From contig CAMNLS010000065.1 of NCBI GenBank assembly GCA_946543495.1, forward strand, positions 1 through 6,661: 6,661 nt of DNA, read 5' to 3'. The notes beneath the pieces were generated by a model. That model saw only the letters and a list, made by a program, of their open reading frames with translations. It did not search any database and had not been told where the DNA came from. This DNA comes from an uncultured Selenomonadales bacterium. Its GTDB lineage: Bacteria; Bacillota; Negativicutes; Selenomonadales; Selenomonadaceae. The stretch's first letter is position 1. Each line of letters starts with the position of its first letter. Below are positions 5,112-6,661 of this stretch, piece after piece. The translations under genes and the position numbers were made by a program.

Positions 5112-6661
5112 TCAACTCATCTCCTTAACGTGACTTTCAATGAATTTAATCTCCGCGTCGTCCAAACCGTATTTGCGATAAAGTTGCCCGTCAACGTCGC
5201 CGCCCCAATCAATATCGCTCGTCGCTGGGTTGAAGTCTTGCATTGGCACTTTTGCCCATGTTGCCGGCGGATTATCTTGCGTAACCTTAAGAATGCCCAA
5301 CATAGCGCGGCAAAATTTGCTCTTTATATATGCTAAGCAAGAGTCCGCTTCCGCCTCCGTATCGAACGCTCCGACGCTCATAAAGGTCTGGGTGCTGCCG
5401 ACAAGCGGCGAGCCGACAAGCGGCGTACTAACCACTTCACCCAACGCACCCGACCCATTGGCTTTTGGAATTAAAATCTTCCACTTATCTAACAGCGTGG
5501 GCGCGTTCACATATTCGCGGCGAATCCACTTGTAAACCCGATTGTTTTTTATCAAGCCGAGAATCTTAACGTATTCGTGTCCGTCGTCTGGTTTAGTCGT
5601 AAAAAATAGTTCTGGCACACGGTCAAAGATATTTGTGCGTAAAGCGTTGTCGTCAGGCTTTTGAAGTTTGCTAAGCAGTTCAGGACGTTCGCTGAAAAAT
5701 TTTTCCGACAGCTTGTAAGCTATTGGCGTGTAAATAATTTCGCTAAGCGGGCGGAAGTTCGAATTATCGACAACAACCTTTTGATGAATGGTCTTGAGTT
5801 CGTCAAAAGGAATGAACGTTCCAATCGCTCCGAAGTACTTAGTCTCGTCGCGAAGAGTGATAGCCACGCCGCCTTTGATGTCCACGCCTTTAAAATATTT
5901 GGTCGCCTTGGGCGCGTAGTCGATAACCTTGAAGTGCGGGTCGCTTAGCATACGTTGATTGAAATCTTTAGTTGTCTGCCCCGCATTGAACAGGAACCGT
6001 GCAGGAGTGATTAACTCCACCTTAACGCCGACCTTATAAGCCGCCTCCATGAATTTATCGTAAACGGGCGGTTGCCTAGCGTTGTCGTCCTTTTCTTCTT
6101 GATAGGGCGGGTTGCTGATGACGAAATCGAATTTTTTCATGGTGTTCCCTCCGAAAGTAAATTTTCTGCCGCCGTCTTGCCAATCCCTAATCTCTGGCGC
6201 GAACAGTCCATTATCCTTTGTGCCGTCTAGCTGAAAGAAATTCCAGGCGATAATCTCGGCAAGCTCCGCCAAATCGCTATCGCTGAAGTCGTCTAAGCAA
6301 TCGGCAACAGTCAGCAAGACATTGGCGCGGGCAATCAACAAGCTGTCGCCTTGAAGCTCGTAGCCGTAGACGCTTTGGACGGCGCGTTTTGCCTCGTCGA
6401 AATTTTTAGCGGCGCGCAGTTTACGGTCAAGGACGCCGACGCGGCGTTCAGCGGGAATGAGTTCGCCCGATTCAGCGTCATAACGATTGGTAATGAACGG
6501 AGCCTCGCCGCAAGCAATCTCCAGCCACGTTGAATCAATCTGCCCGTCGTCGAGCGCGTAAACCATGAACTTAACGACGTGACTTGGCGTGAAGACTTCA
6601 GCGTTTGTTCGTGTCCGCAAAAGTTTTTCGGCGTCGTCCTTGAGGGCTCGCGGCTTAATCG
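5112..6661 (-). CDS. Eco57I-like N6-adenine DNA methyltransferase M1 (5' end outside window)
   Basis: Paralogue of the gene at 1-1219, here with its complete C-terminus. The frame stays open to the right edge, giving 515 visible residues; alignment to M2 implies about 25 more, so about 540 in all. A TTG at 6620 is only an internal codon: the residues upstream of it (such as KPRALK and DAEKLL) still match M2. Visible motifs are EVFTPSHVVKFM, WLEIACGEAPF (motif I) and NPPYQEE, with NPPY encoded near 6113. The C-terminal part contains STPLVGSPLVGSTQTF, ILKVTQDNPP and QLYRKYGL, which I recall as conserved in related Eco57I-type methylases; this region probably carries target recognition. It abuts the MNT gene directly. 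It probably protects host DNA from the GIY-YIG/helicase protein, possibly at a site different from that of M2. No nuclease motif is visible in the part seen. Confidence 0.93.
   Translation of the reverse strand, partial: IKPRALKDDAEKLLRTRTNAEVFTPSHVVKFMVYALDDGQIDSTWLEIACGEAPFITNRYDAESGELIPAERRVGVLDRKLRAAKNFDEAKRAVQSVYGYELQGDSLLIARANVLLTVADCLDDFSDSDLAELAEIIAWNFFQLDGTKDNGLFAPEIRDWQDGGRKFTFGGNTMKKFDFVISNPPYQEEKDDNARQPPVYDKFMEAAYKVGVKVELITPARFLFNAGQTTKDFNQRMLSDPHFKVIDYAPKATKYFKGVDIKGGVAITLRDETKYFGAIGTFIPFDELKTIHQKVVVDNSNFRPLSEIIYTPIAYKLSEKFFSERPELLSKLQKPDDNALRTNIFDRVPELFFTTKPDDGHEYVKILGLIKNNRVYKWIRREYVNAPTLLDKWKILIPKANGSGALGEVVSTPLVGSPLVGSTQTFMSVGAFDTEAEADSCLAYIKSKFCRAMLGILKVTQDNPPATWAKVPMQDFNPATSDIDWGGDVDGQLYRKYGLDDAEIKFIESHVKEMS
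5121..5126 (-). promoter_or_regulatory. Ribosome binding site of the MNT nucleotidyltransferase
   Basis: AAGGAG on the minus strand, 9 nt before the ATG at 5111 and inside the last codons of methyltransferase M1. The stop of M1 directly precedes the ATG, so reinitiation is likely. Confidence 0.6.
5531..6661 (-). repeat. Right copy of the long diverged direct repeat (methyltransferase paralogue M1)
   Basis: Counterpart of 1-1146. The longest identical run I found is 62 nt, 6460-6521 matching 945-1006, over the codons around WLEIACGEAPF and NRYDAESGEL. The repeat continues beyond the right edge, so its full length and whether the upstream gene is also duplicated cannot be seen here. Confidence 0.9.
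6138..6152 (-). promoter_or_regulatory. Possible internal translation start inside M1
   Basis: GGAGGG at 6147-6152 on the minus strand is followed after 6 nt by an in-frame ATG (6138-6140), at the position equivalent to the internal start in M2. Initiation here would give a 342-residue protein starting nine codons before NPPY. The surrounding residues differ between the copies, but the site and spacing are kept. Confidence 0.4.

Noticed and set aside
5397..5426. Two tandem 15-bp units encoding PLVGS twice in M1, like the length-variable repeats of type I specificity subunits
   Set aside because: I recall a similar double motif as conserved in related Eco57I-type methylases, so it is probably a family signature and not a recently expanded repeat.
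5112..6620. M1 as a complete 502-residue gene starting at TTG 6620
   Set aside because: The frame remains open to the edge and the upstream residues match M2 codons 27-39, so the true start is outside the window.
1..6661. CRISPR array, tRNA, insertion sequence or prophage signs
   Set aside because: No short regularly spaced repeats, cloverleaf, transposase motif or terminal inverted repeats were seen; the window is coding almost end to end.

Overview
The window is a single, densely packed block of defence genes, all on the minus strand and read right to left. It holds five genes with no intergenic space: neighbours overlap by 4 to 8 nt or abut. In transcription order they are: (1) an N6-adenine DNA methyltransferase of the Eco57I-like family, whose 5' end lies outside the right edge (M1, 5112-6661); (2) an MNT-type nucleotidyltransferase (4773-5111); (3) a HEPN-domain protein of the UPF0332 type (4397-4780); (4) a 1062-residue protein with an N-terminal GIY-YIG/T5orf172-like nuclease domain, a superfamily 2 helicase core, a long charged helical region and a C-terminal methyltransferase-like half domain (1212-4400); (5) a second Eco57I-like methyltransferase, whose 3' end lies outside the left edge (M2, 1-1219).

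The main point is that M1 and M2 are paralogues in direct orientation about 5.5 kb apart. They are about 88% identical in protein over 156 residues from the NPPY motif onward and about 96% identical in DNA over a 136-nt block near the SAM-binding motif. The window therefore looks like one period of a duplicated restriction-modification cassette (nuclease-helicase plus methyltransferase) with an MNT-HEPN toxin-antitoxin-like pair between the copies. I infer that a second GIY-YIG/helicase gene may lie just upstream of M1, to the right of this window.

How the parts may work together (inference): the methyltransferases mark host DNA at one or two sites, the GIY-YIG/helicase protein translocates on and cuts unmodified DNA, and the MNT-HEPN pair is co-translated in the same operon as an abortive-infection or addiction module. 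The half methyltransferase domain at the end of the helicase could be the docking or DNA-recognition surface for the separate methyltransferase.

Organism: bacterial, mid GC content by eye, strong GGAGG-type ribosome binding sites before each gene start that is visible, one likely TTG start, and TGA as the stop of all four genes whose ends are visible. This fits Firmicutes, perhaps a Negativicutes-like gut or rumen bacterium, but that is a weak guess from composition. I saw no tRNA, rRNA, CRISPR array, insertion sequence, promoter or terminator. The operon promoter must lie to the right of the window.
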